64,000 nt of DNA. Source: Lachnospiraceae bacterium. Its GTDB lineage: Bacteria; Bacillota; Clostridia; Lachnospirales; Lachnospiraceae. The notes beneath the pieces were generated by a model. That model was not told where the DNA came from, ran no database searches, and worked only from the letters and a program-made list of their open reading frames with translations. Positions 10,001 through 20,900 of the stretch are shown piece by piece. Within the stretch, counting starts at the first letter, position 1; each line of letters opens with the position of its first letter. Both the position numbers and the translations under genes were made by a program. The DNA is taken from positions 16,947-80,946 of the forward strand of contig JAFRWW010000057.1 in assembly GCA_017441585.1 (NCBI GenBank). Reading direction: 5' to 3'.

Positions 10001-13000
10001 TAATATAACCGAAGCTTATGAAGGTTATAAGAGTGTTGAATCCATGACAGCCTATCTGATGGGATCCTTTACCCCGGATGCGATCATAGGTGAGCCACTT
10101 ACCCTTAAGGAAGTAACGGATGAATCAGATCCCGAAGCTGATCCTGTATATGAGCAGGTGGATGATCTCTTCAGTGAAAACGGAACGAAATGGTCGGCCG
10201 GAATGACTGCGGCAGTCAGAATATCGGATTATGTTTTCCCTGTAAATATCTCTCTTTCGGAAGGCGGGGAAGAAGCCTATGAGTATTACGGCGGAGATCT
10301 CTTTATGGATGACAGTGTGATCTGCCTGCAAAAATACGACGGATCAGACTGGACCGATGTATCCACCATCGATGTGATATCTCCCGGTCTTAAGAATACC
10401 TGCTTTACGGATGATTATGAAAGAGGCTGGTATCGAGTACGCTCATCCGTAAAGCTTTTGCATGGAAATGCGGTCAATAAAGAAACTGCTCCCTTCTATC
10501 TGGAGGGAGGCGAAAGCCGACTGGATGCGTATCTGTCCGATTACACCAGGGATTATTTGCTTCAGTATGGTATCGGCGCATCCAACATAGTCATCACGGG
10601 CGCTCATTATGAGGGCGATAAGGATGATGAGATTAATTCGGGAACCGGCGTGCTCTACGTAGGCGATAGCGTGGCCGAAAAGAAGGATGAAGCCATAAGG
10701 GATGAGTCAAACGTATTGACCTTTGATGTGAGCATGAGAAGTGAGACCATCGCCGGAGTGGAAGATGATGTGTATTTCAGGGCTTATTATGAAGGTGATG
10801 AGACTGCTCCTTTCAGAAAAGTGGAGGGCGAAGGTGAGATTAAATATAACCTTAAGGTACTCCTTCCCGATGAAGAAGGAAACATTCCTTTTGATGCAAA
10901 TCATGGAGATAATGGTGAGATACTTCCCATACCTGAAGGGTACAGTACCATCATAGTCGAGACAAAGAATAACGCCGGAGTGATCACGACCCTTCGCACC
11001 ATTCAGTTGAAGGCTTATGTGAGCACGCCTGTATTTACGACTGACGTTAAATATAACATGTATCCCGATGATGACATGAGGGTGATGAGCGCTGACTTCA
11101 TTCCCTATGTGGATCCCGCGGATCTGATGAATACGGTTAAGTACAGTGGATTTAATGGCGAGGAGTGGAATGATTTCGATCCCTTTGACGAGGATACCGA
11201 CGGACTGCCTGCTGTGGAAGGTGTGGCAGCTACGGAAAGAGCCAGAGGATATTACTGTATCATGGACGCTTACGGAAATCTGGGAGTTTCCCAATATATC
11301 GCTCCCGACTTTGACGTCATAGGTCCCGATACCATAAATGCCCTGCCTTATAAGGGATCATCTGTATATTATGAGACATATAATGCCGAGGCTCAGGCTA
11401 ATCCCATGGGCTTCCATATGTGCATACAGTGCGCGGATGATGAGAACAACGGCGTGGGCCAGCATCCCGACGCCACCAGCGTATTCCTGACCTTTGATAA
11501 GGACTACTCACAGCTTCTCAAGGAAAATGACGATTCCATTGAATTGGATGAGAACGGGTGTTTCACCATGAGGATCCCCGTGGGCAAGAAGGAGAAGGAA
11601 GAGGAACACAAAAATGCCGGAGGTGAGGTGGACGGAACCACCACCGAATATGAGTCCTGGTACAATTACGGCCTGGGCAGTTATGGAATATATCATACGG
11701 AGGCCAGCGAAAGTAACTGGGGTTATCCGGGTTATGCAGAGGTGGAGATCTGGGGTCAGTTTATGTATGACAAAAACCTTCCGGAGGGAGCAGATGTGAC
11801 CCGTACCCTGACCTTTACCTGCGCGGATAAAAACGGAAATATGAACGTTTGCGCTCCTAAGGTCATCCAGAGGAATATACAGAACTTAAAGCCTTCCGTA
11901 ACCCAGGGCCTTTGCAATTACCGTGACGGCTACGGAGTTGCCACGGATAAGAGTTATACCGGATATGTTCCCTTTGACGAGTACGGACAGCTCTACGGTA
12001 CAGCCTGTCTGTATGATTCCTATGGAAGTGTGGCCGGCGCATATGTAGTCAGTGACATAGAGGGCTGCGGCGATAACGGAATAAGATATGCAAAGCGAAT
12101 TTTTGATGGGAGTATTTCCGATTATCAGAACGGTGATACCACTCCTTCCTATACATATTTTTCGGATATTCATAAGGACGGAAATTACAAGCTGAAGGTG
12201 ACGGATCTCTTTGGTCAGACCTTTGACTGTGACTTCAATGTAACTGCATTCTCGCAGGAGGATATCGCTTTTGAACTGGGCAGCTATGATGATGAAAACG
12301 ATTTAGTGAGCCTTACGGCGACATCCCTTATGGAAGATGCCCTTATAGATTCCGTGACGGCAGTCAATGATCTGGGACAGACTGTATTAAAGGAAGAGAA
12401 TATAGGTGAAAAGAGTTATACCTGTGAATTTGACCAGAATGTGACGGTGACAGCCACTCTGGATGACCTGGTGGGAACCAGCCGTTCCATCGTCATATCA
12501 AACGTTAACGGAATATATGTGCAGTACACCAGGGAAGACGGCGAGGACCTTAATTCCATATACGGAACGGATGACTGTCCTTCGCCCATAAGAGCCACCA
12601 TAAAGAGCGCAGACGGACAGCCGCTTACCATAACAAACGGTGAGGACTATCATATTTATGATTACGGTTCCAGAAAGGATGACGGATATATATTCAGGTA
12701 CAGGACGGAGGGCGGCATCAGAGGTTATATAAGGGCCAACTGTCCGTACAACGTGGTAAAACCTGAAGAGAAGCCGGATGATCCGGATGTTCCCACGCCT
12801 GAGGTGGTAAAGCCTGAGGCAACCATAACCGTAGTGGGAAAACGTTCCGAGATTTACAGACAGCTGGGAGATAAGCTGACGCTGAACAGCGATACACAGA
12901 GCGATCTGGCATCCATAATCAATAAAAACAAGGCTCAGGAATATATCTTTGCCCTGACAAGGGGAACGGATGTAAAGAGTTTTGTACTGGGCAGAAATGA

Positions 13001-14846
13001 TGAGAATCCTGCTTATGATTCGCAAAAGTCCATAAGCGTCAACAATGTCTCACAGAATAAGGCCGGTACCCGCATCCAGGTGAAGAAGGACGGAGTATCC
13101 TTTGACCTTTACTTTATCGACAAGGAAGATAACGAGCGTCGTGTACAGATAAATATTCCCGAGGGCAGTGTGGACACCGATCCTCCTTCGGCTATATGCA
13201 TCGTGGGCGCAAAAGCATCTGACAGCGAGGGCTATTATAAGGAAGCAATATTCCTGCCTGCAAGTGATGAGGAGATCTTCTTTGAGAACGTAGCGGTCAA
13301 GAAGATGAGCGAAGCTTATGAGTATCAGGGAGTTACCTATCATAACGCCTGCAGCGTGAAGCTTCGCCGGAACGGAACGGCTACATATTATTTCTCCGAT
13401 GCAGCGGGTAACAGGGCCGGCGTGAAGGTGACTGTGGAAGGTCTGGTCAATCCCGGCATGAAGCCGGTGGATACAGCTCTGATGGATGACATCAGATGGT
13501 ATGGAACCACCGGAAACAAGGAGCCTTTAGAGAGCGAGCAGGTAAACCGCGATGTATCCGCAGTCTTACTGCTTAATGGAATAGTGGATAAGTGCGCGCT
13601 TGAGTGGTTTGATGGTGATAAGTATCTGGCGTACACGGATAAAGAAACTTGCGAAATGGAAGTTAAGGGTAATCAGGTGACGGTTACCTGGCATAAGAAT
13701 CTGGATATACAGCCCCGCGTCAGGGTAAACGTGGCAGGCAGCGAGTCAGAGATCATGGCCGAGTTACCTTCCATAAATATCATAGACAAGTCAGGTCCCG
13801 TTGTAAGCAATACCTCCAAAGTTCTGGCTGAGAATAAAAAGAGTGTGACAGTCAGCTTTGAGACGGATAAGCCTGCCATGATCAGGGAGAGTGTAGTCCG
13901 TGATAAAGCAGGACATGCAGTTTATTCCACCGATCACAGCATAAAGCTGGGAGCGAATGCACCGGCTGTACTGAATGTGGTGGATAAGATAGGTAATGTC
14001 ACTCAGGTGGATACAGCAGAATGGTCCGAGGGTATGGATACCATGGAACTGAATCTCCAGTTCTCCACTGACGGACAGGCCTGGGTGAATAAGACAAAGG
14101 AGCTGGGACAGATCAGTGCGAACAGTATATTCTATATAAGGCCTGATAAGGCGGCTTTGATCAGTGTGTCAGGCAGCGTTCAGACGATGGATTGCGATGC
14201 CGGTGAGATACTTGAAGCTTCGGCCGGATCCGATGCCTTCTGTCTGGTGGAAGCTACTGATAAAAATACAAAGGAAACAAAGCATTATACCGTAGCAGTA
14301 CTGACGCCGGATACTTTGCCTCCTTTAATAAAGTTTAAGAGAAGGATAGTGATCGTGACGGATGAAGCGTCCATGGATAACGTAAGACAGCTTCTCATAG
14401 AGGATGCCACAGTCACGGATGATAGGGACGGGGATATCCCTTCAGAGAACATAGTCCTGGGCGGCGTACCCGAGACTGCAAAGATCGGCGTATACACTAT
14501 CAGCTATGAGGTGGCTGACAGCGCGGGAAACAAGAATATACAGCGCAGCACTCTTCAGATAATAGACCATAACGGTCTGCTGGCTGATGTGGACGGACTG
14601 ATAACAGCGCCGGGCATGGTATTTAACACGGACGGTGAAAAGCATGCCATCGGAATAAAGAATCCCGATCCCGGAGACCTGGTGGTACGTATCGGAGACG
14701 GAATACTGACAGTGGCGCAGATGAAGTATGAAAAGCGGATAGAGGATCCTGCAAATGTGACGCTTCCTGAGGTGGGCTTCTACACGGTTCTTGTAAGGAC
14801 TCAGGAGCGACAGCAGATATTGTTATATCTTTACAGGGAAAAATAA
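7029..14846 (+). CDS. Giant secreted Ig-like-domain surface protein (2605 aa)
   Basis: An N-terminal signal peptide (Lys-rich start, hydrophobic core ISLILSFALVAG, cleavage near VNAA, residue about 34) precedes an acidic low-complexity linker (about 35-105). The body is a long series of beta-rich segments with Ig-like/cadherin-like phrases (VADRAGNE-type, DTLSGVKG, VTDNYMVDTVKY). A Pro/Asp linker lies near residues 1910-1930. A DUF5011-like Ig domain occurs at about 2458-2515 (TVTDDRDGDIP, GVYTISYEVADSAGN). No LPXTG, S-layer or choline repeat is seen, so anchoring is unknown. It is followed 100 bp downstream by a second giant secreted gene and sits opposite a LytTR two-component system. Likely role: cell-surface adhesion or matrix; this is inference. 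Confidence 0.8.
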   Translation: MMKKMKMKKIAGRVISLILSFALVAGDATLVNAATVEPLEEEAAVIDIQEESSDTASDDAETDNVEEIKNRDQADGDAKTPVTDASTGSEEEEVNGGSTLVMDASDLYAPAKAYDPVKADAKVFPDVLRESSVFLLKYVKGGVFDMTNDFYITAATNQKSDDDFSSSYVVKRDEVGWAQTELACDLSGSNYVKEQIKNDKQLTVHYTATYKSDFHKRPFHHQEKLLSIPRSSWNNGWWYAHEGEGSFTFDHPNNLSGTKLGLTLKNGVGAIANSSTNCLDGHDTISNHLMYMTDSKKPYVTRMYLCSGDNTEALSSDRGVQGGRNILLALEFNEDIRLASGNAADMSNIKLRLELNDKWTDRTPTTDLYAPLTSIKGRRMYFSVTTPEYFEDKLVDVQVLGFSDDQDWIHPSKDIKLVLFDKNGNKINDDSIKCTSLITDVAGNSIDWEKSKTAKKMVNPFAIDSVSPRIKEVQLYGEFLDSQQAQSTGYIRIGDEVGFRVVFDEQLLLRNGSDGPGWNVKYVGLQLNVRDKDGNNIVLKGREVAEVSAKTLYGASASSMLLSVVDFEPFVVDAENIPVGGIRAEKVVPLVNFLLEDLAANRMGNYYISGGTDKLVKVDNTYPQVNVVDITKDDEGYYYDQSTQDKKYFTIPIKITDTLSGVKGKNARAYIQLSGLERWVPIYYYTSLSSVNDSEQRKGYGFSNGTYYLADLPMTGGVNYLHFEITDGADYAYHGGKAVFKASVKIVAEDRAGNETEQIIKIKHNGDSVKPRIYSRSEGQNSAGNKLFWKGTVTDNYMVDTVKYQWGNDEIEETQVGADGKLTLEKEMPEGAKGSEDLVIWAYDKNSNMEERSFSIDYDFGDRTADYEFEGGSLTEPVLYPSLSVNPIGKVGDRTYHTFVIVPCGDGEVYLTEEGGEISNTSNMNKNAKWYKAAGTVSANTGLCVSGAGAVEFGEVKDYFDNCHRAQDITLLTIYKEEADETEDNTSPSTLNITEAYEGYKSVESMTAYLMGSFTPDAIIGEPLTLKEVTDESDPEADPVYEQVDDLFSENGTKWSAGMTAAVRISDYVFPVNISLSEGGEEAYEYYGGDLFMDDSVICLQKYDGSDWTDVSTIDVISPGLKNTCFTDDYERGWYRVRSSVKLLHGNAVNKETAPFYLEGGESRLDAYLSDYTRDYLLQYGIGASNIVITGAHYEGDKDDEINSGTGVLYVGDSVAEKKDEAIRDESNVLTFDVSMRSETIAGVEDDVYFRAYYEGDETAPFRKVEGEGEIKYNLKVLLPDEEGNIPFDANHGDNGEILPIPEGYSTIIVETKNNAGVITTLRTIQLKAYVSTPVFTTDVKYNMYPDDDMRVMSADFIPYVDPADLMNTVKYSGFNGEEWNDFDPFDEDTDGLPAVEGVAATERARGYYCIMDAYGNLGVSQYIAPDFDVIGPDTINALPYKGSSVYYETYNAEAQANPMGFHMCIQCADDENNGVGQHPDATSVFLTFDKDYSQLLKENDDSIELDENGCFTMRIPVGKKEKEEEHKNAGGEVDGTTTEYESWYNYGLGSYGIYHTEASESNWGYPGYAEVEIWGQFMYDKNLPEGADVTRTLTFTCADKNGNMNVCAPKVIQRNIQNLKPSVTQGLCNYRDGYGVATDKSYTGYVPFDEYGQLYGTACLYDSYGSVAGAYVVSDIEGCGDNGIRYAKRIFDGSISDYQNGDTTPSYTYFSDIHKDGNYKLKVTDLFGQTFDCDFNVTAFSQEDIAFELGSYDDENDLVSLTATSLMEDALIDSVTAVNDLGQTVLKEENIGEKSYTCEFDQNVTVTATLDDLVGTSRSIVISNVNGIYVQYTREDGEDLNSIYGTDDCPSPIRATIKSADGQPLTITNGEDYHIYDYGSRKDDGYIFRYRTEGGIRGYIRANCPYNVVKPEEKPDDPDVPTPEVVKPEATITVVGKRSEIYRQLGDKLTLNSDTQSDLASIINKNKAQEYIFALTRGTDVKSFVLGRNDENPAYDSQKSISVNNVSQNKAGTRIQVKKDGVSFDLYFIDKEDNERRVQINIPEGSVDTDPPSAICIVGAKASDSEGYYKEAIFLPASDEEIFFENVAVKKMSEAYEYQGVTYHNACSVKLRRNGTATYYFSDAAGNRAGVKVTVEGLVNPGMKPVDTALMDDIRWYGTTGNKEPLESEQVNRDVSAVLLLNGIVDKCALEWFDGDKYLAYTDKETCEMEVKGNQVTVTWHKNLDIQPRVRVNVAGSESEIMAELPSINIIDKSGPVVSNTSKVLAENKKSVTVSFETDKPAMIRESVVRDKAGHAVYSTDHSIKLGANAPAVLNVVDKIGNVTQVDTAEWSEGMDTMELNLQFSTDGQAWVNKTKELGQISANSIFYIRPDKAALISVSGSVQTMDCDAGEILEASAGSDAFCLVEATDKNTKETKHYTVAVLTPDTLPPLIKFKRRIVIVTDEASMDNVRQLLIEDATVTDDRDGDIPSENIVLGGVPETAKIGVYTISYEVADSAGNKNIQRSTLQIIDHNGLLADVDGLITAPGMVFNTDGEKHAIGIKNPDPGDLVVRIGDGILTVAQMKYEKRIEDPANVTLPEVGFYTVLVRTQERQQILLYLYREK

Positions 14847-14877
14847 AGGAGTTTAGTTAGTGTCATCAATTAGTGTT

Positions 14878-14904
14878 GTCATTCTGAGCGACGCGAAGAA
14901 TCCT
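14878..14904 (+). repeat. Dispersed hairpin repeat between the two giant genes
   Basis: GTCATTCTGAGCGACGCGAAGAATCCT, given here as GTCATTCTGAGCG then ACGCGAAGAATCCT. Inverted repeat ATTCT/AGAAT with a CG-rich loop; same family as 22059-22085. Confidence 0.75.
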
Positions 14905-14945
14905 GACAGACCGGGCACATTAATTAAAGGAGATAGGAATAAATT

Positions 14946-17900
14946 ATGAAATTAAAGAATATCATAAAAAGAACAACCGCTTTATTCATAAGTATCTGCA
15001 TGACCACCACATTTTTCCCTGTGGAAAACCTGATGGCTCAGGATCTGCCGGAGGTGGCGCTGGAAAATAAGGCGCTGCACGTGGGCGTGTCCCAGGAAAA
15101 TGGCGCCTTCGTGATCCGCACCACGGAGGGAAATCAGGTGAGCAAGGAGGATGATGGCAAAAAACTCCTCTTTGACATGGATGATGACCACACATCCTTT
15201 GTTACCTTCAGCATAACCAGGGGAGATAAGACCAAGGAGTACATCTTTGGCGGAAACTACCCTTTGGCGAACAGCACCAAGATGAGGGTGAGCAAGGATG
15301 CGGACACCATAAATTCCGTGTGGTCCGTGGATGATGTGACCTTTACCCAGTCCATAAAACTGGTGAATTCAGGCTCCAATGAGCATGGTATGGCTTACAT
15401 ATCCTATACGGCAGAAAATAAAGGAGATCCGGCGGATATAAAGTGCCGACTCCTCATGGATACGGCTCTCGGTGAGCAGGACTATGGATATTACAGTGTG
15501 GGCGATGCCAACAACAATATCACAAAGGAGACGCAGCTGGGAGAGGGCGGCTATGACAAGTCCTTCTATGTGATGGATAATCCCATAGATCCCAAGGTGC
15601 TGGCCTATACCGTGAACGCATCCATCGACAAGAAGGAATGCAAGCCCTATAAGACCATATTTGCCCACTGGGCTTCCCTTGCTTCCTGCAAGTTTGATTA
15701 TCAGATAAACTCTTTGGTGAGCTTTACCACCGTCTTTAACGGAGAGCACCTGACTGCGGACAGTGCCGCGGCCCTCTATTTTGACATGGGAAGCATAGGC
15801 ACGGATGAGAGCAGCGTGATCGCCACCAACTACGGCGTATATTCAAATGAGGGCGTGAAGGCTGAGAATACCGCGACCATAAACATAGTGGCTCCCGATT
15901 ATCTGGAGTATAACGATGCAAAGGATGGATATAAGAATGACGGTAAGTTCAGTGTCAGGACCGAGATCGAAAACATCACCGACAAAACCTTTGAAAAGGC
16001 AAGAGTGGTGGTATATATCACCGGGGGACTCAGGAGTCTTGACAAAGCGGGTAATGAAATAGAAGCATCTTATGAGAAGCCTTTTTATATCGATCTCAAT
16101 AACTTTACTCCAAAGCAGAAGCAGATCATAGACTGGAGCTTTTATGAGCCTGTAAGGCCTGACGGCACTTATGCTACCATTTCATATAAGGTTTACAACA
16201 TGAGCAGCGACGCCACCATGAAGACGGATACGCTGGTGAGTGAAAATCTTATGTGTGAGGGTAAGAGCTATGTGCTCATACCGGGTATTGAGAGTGAGCT
16301 GCCTGAGGTCAAGTTCATGAGTTTTGCCCCTGAGAAGGTTTACAATCAGGAAACCAGATACATCTATCTGTCGGGAGATAATTTCTCCATGCTCTCGGAT
16401 AAGAGTACCTATAATCTCAAAATGGTGAGAAGGGACGGCAGCGCATTTTCATATTCCGTAAACGGAGAGGAAAAGCAGGATACCTACTTTAATATCCCTT
16501 CCGACAATTTTGTGATAAATGATGAGAATAATACCATAACCATCAAGCTGGATGAAGACGTACCCGGCACTCTGCCCGTGGGCGATTATAAGCTGATCTT
16601 TGACTATACGGATGCCAGCAAGATGGATGATTCGGGACCTGCCCTGGAATTTTCCGTGACGGATGAGCGAAGATATCAGAATATATCCTACGGCGTGCTG
16701 GCCGTAAGGGATGACAACAGGGATTACAGCATCGAGCTTTATGATTCCGAGGCGGATTATGAGCTGGCAAGCTATGATTCCGATGTGTTTGACGTGTATT
16801 CCGTGCCCCTTGTGTTTAAGGGATATTTCAGTGAGGATAAGTCGGCGTCCACCAAGACTAAGAAGGTTTATAAGGCCATATCCACAGGCCCCGATGATAA
16901 CGTGGTAGTGCTCAATGACTGTCTGGATATAAGCGAAGGTTCGGTCACGGTCACTGAGGAAAACGGCTCGGTCACCGTGGATTTTGACGCTAAGATAAGC
17001 TCCGGCAAATGCACTGTCTGGAACGGAGTCTGCGCCCTGACTAAGCTTAAGCAGGGCAATGAATACAGACTGATAAGATATGATGAGGAAGGTGAATCCA
17101 CCTATCCTGGCACCAACGCCAATACCATCAATCTGGTATGGCCCAGCGTAGGTCAGGCCGCCCAGAACCTTATGGGCTTTCTGATGAAGTTTAAGTACGG
17201 TCAGCTGGGCTTCGTGGAGCATGAAGAGGGCGACAGACATCCTACAAAGGTAGTGGCTTTCGGCGCTTCCATGGATCTGGGCTTTGCCATTCCTTCCTTT
17301 GCGAATGTGCCTGAGGAGGAGCCTTCCGCCCGTGATCAGGCTTATGAAAACGCTTTAAAGAACGGCAAGGAACTGAATCCCCAGCAGCTTCGCGATATAG
17401 ACCAGAAGGTGGGACAAAGAGAGGCCAATACCTACGACAAGGATGAGACCGGAAAAGAAAATGAAGAGGACGACGGTTTCGAGACCCCTAAGGCATCCGT
17501 TCATGTGGATGACATCCTGTTTGGCGAAGGAAAATTCATGGGAGTAAATCTCACAGTGGGCGTAGGCATACCCGGTTATGTGGACGGTATGCCCGACATG
17601 GAGGGTGAGCTTTCCATCAATACCTTAAACAACTGGTCCGCAGGCTTTGAGGGAGAGTGTGATTTTGAGGTAGTCGCCTTTGAGGGCGAGCTTTCCATCA
17701 GATCTACGGACAAGGGCGTTCCCGTGCCCGATAACATCAGATTCTATGTGGGTAATGTGACTCCCGGATATAATCTGGATCCCTTCGGCATATTATGGCT
17801 CCAGGGCGGAGGCGGAGGAATATCGAATATCTATGAGACCATATTCCTGGAGGATGCATTGCCACCTCTACGGCTGATGGTGGAAGCCCAGATCAGCATC

Positions 17901-20900
17901 ATGCAGGTGCTTCAGGCCAGAGGTGCCGTGGAACTGGGTCTTACCGGCTTTAATATAGAGATGAAGGATATAGAAGTGGCCAGGTTCGGAAAGGTCATGG
18001 ATCATGCAGGCATCGCCTTTGACTGGTATCCGGAATTCTATCTGCTGGGCGATGTCCAGATGAATCTGCTGGATATCATAAAGGGCGGCGGATATATGGT
18101 GCTTGAAAAGCCTTATGAGGGCGCTGATAACTACTTCTTTGAATTCTTTATAAACGCGTCGGTGTGCATACCCGATTATGTGCTGATAATCGGCGGTATG
18201 AACGTGGCCGCAGTGGGCATGGGCGTGAACAGCGAAAAGATATACGGTATGGTAAAAGCCATGGGAGTCAAGCTTGGCGTGGTATATTACTGGGGTGACA
18301 GCGGCGTTAAATGGAGCGGCGGAGAAGAAGTCATGCCTACGCATCCCGAGCTGACGGGTATCAGTACGGAGCCTTCGACCCTGGGTGCCGTCCCCGTATA
18401 CTATGACGAAAAGGAAGACAGGACGCTGTATGCCTCGGTGGGTACGAACTTTACCGATGATACCGTATATGAAGAGGATATAAACGGCGGCATCTTTGAG
18501 TCGGAAGAAGCAGTGCTTGGCGACGGTGAAGAAAGAGAGCCTCTTAAGGTAAACAAAGTCAGCGGCACGGCTGTTCCCAGCGGCGGAATGAGTTATGATC
18601 TGGCCCTTTGCGGTAATCAGAAGAATAAGATCATGCTCATCACCTTTGACGCCGACAGCAAGCAGGAAGCACTGGCTATGTTAAAGAAGGCCGATCCTGC
18701 CATAACCATAAATGATGAGAACGGCGCGCCTTATGATCTTAAGCTGATGGACCAGAGCAAGACCGTGGAGGCAGGCGTAAACGTCGGTACCAATGCAAAC
18801 CTTACCTATGATAAGGACAGCGATAAGGCTACCTTGGCTGTATCTTTCACAAAGGGCGTGGATAAGGATCAGTATTATACCCTGGTAACACAGATGGAAG
18901 CCAGAGTGGTGCTTTATGATCTGGAGGAGATGCCTGAACTGTATGCTTCAAACTGCAGCATCACGGAAAGTGATGACGGAAAGAGCGCTACCCTTACAGT
19001 CGGCGGCGTGGGTATCGAGAACTTTGACAAGATCTGTGTGAGCGTGGCAGGCATAGACGGCGAGCAGATGATCGGTATGGTAACCAAGGAAGAGTATCCG
19101 GATTGCTTTGAGGAAAGCGGCGGAAGCGCAACCTTTGATCTGCCGGCTGACCTTAGCAGTGATACCTATGAAGTGAAGCTGGCGGCTTCGGACAATGACA
19201 ATAAGTACTGCTCTATGGTGGAAAACTTAAGCCTGGTTCATAAAAATAATGAGGAGCCCGTCATGCCGGCAGTCTTTACACTGTCGAATGCAGGCGATTA
19301 TATGCTGAACCTAATGCCTAAGGATTCCGGAAATGATTTTGACGGCTATGAGATCAGTGTATTTGAATCCGACGGAGAAACCGCGGTAAAGGGTCTGTCG
19401 GGACTTTTGTATAACAAAAACGGCAGTCGCGTGGAATATGATGAGAATAACCTGGTGATCGTCCCCGATGACAATGAAATGACTGCTGATGGCTTTACCT
19501 TTGGCGGACACTTTGATTATGAGGGCGATGAAGATGTTCAGGAGACACAGTTTGGCCTCAATGGCGGTGACAGCTATGAAGTAAGGCTGCGTAAGTGGAA
19601 GAAGATCGATGCGTCTGAAAGGCTTCTGTATTCATCGGCGAGATACCTTAAATGTACCGTCAGCACGCCTTCAAAGGCTGAGCTTTCGGTGAGCGCGAAG
19701 GCTGATAGCGTACCGGTGAAGCAGGAGTATGGCGATGGAGAGGTTGAAATACCTTATTACGGCGTGGCCGATCCCGGCCTTACAGTCACTGCCGATCAGA
19801 AGATAAGCGGAACCTGGACACTCGACGGAGGTGTGGTCGAGGATGAGAATGGTCAGGCTTTAGAGTCAGGATCACAGGGCAGCTTTACTGATACTTTGAG
19901 CATACCCATAGACACCGACGATCTGGCTGACGGTGTCCACACCCTCGAGATAAAGGGAAGCAATGCCAGGGGCGACAGCACAGGATTGACATACATATTC
20001 GGCATAGATACCACGGCGCCCAAGATACTGCTCACGGAGCCTTTGTCCGGACAGTTCTTTGACCATACCAGCGGAAAGGTGGTGCTGAGCGGTGTATCAG
20101 AGCCCGGAACTAAAGTCAATGTGACGGAAAAAGCGAGCGGTCAGCACTACTATATTACAGCAAATGATGACGGCAGCTTTAAGAGCAGCATGGTATTTGA
20201 TAAGTCGGCGTCGCAGCTTGATCTGTTACTTTATGCTGAAGATGAAGTGGGCAACAGAGCCGAGACGCAGGTGCTCCTTAATTCCGATATTCTGGGACAG
20301 ATCGAGTCCATAGATCTGACGGCTACCACGGCAGCCGGTGCGCAGATAACCCTGGGAACACCGGAGGATGACTTAAAGCCCGGAGTATATAGCCTTACCC
20401 TTTACGGAAATGTAAGGAACAGTGATGAGAAACTTAATCTCAATGCTTCATCCATTACTGAATGGCAGCTTACGGATATCGCCGGAGGCGCAGATCTTGA
20501 GGTACAGGACGGCAGTGTGAGTCTCACCATACATGAGGGAGACACCGGCGTGGTGAGCGCAGGCCTTAACGTGCATGATGCGGGAGCACTAAATGTGGTA
20601 TCCATGTTCGGAAAGACGGAAAACGGCAATGGCAGCGGAACGGATAATCCCGATAACCCCGACAACCCTGACAACCCTGATAATCCGGACAATCCTGATA
20701 ATCCCGACGGACCGGGCAAAAATACGGGTTATAAGTTTACAAGGTATGACTTCGGTCAGAAGCTCCCTGACGGAACAGACTGCGTACTGGATGTATATAC
20801 CACCAGGTCCGTAAGCTTTAATAACTTAAAGCACCTGACGGAGGGCAGCAAGACCAATAATAAGTCGGTGGCAGACCTGAAGGTAGAAACAGGCGGATCC

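Noticed and set aside
20640..20715. CRISPR-like or minisatellite array in the Asn-Pro-Asp repeat
   Set aside because: It is a 9-bp in-frame coding repeat of a Pro-rich linker; there are no spacers. No CRISPR array or cas gene was seen in the window.
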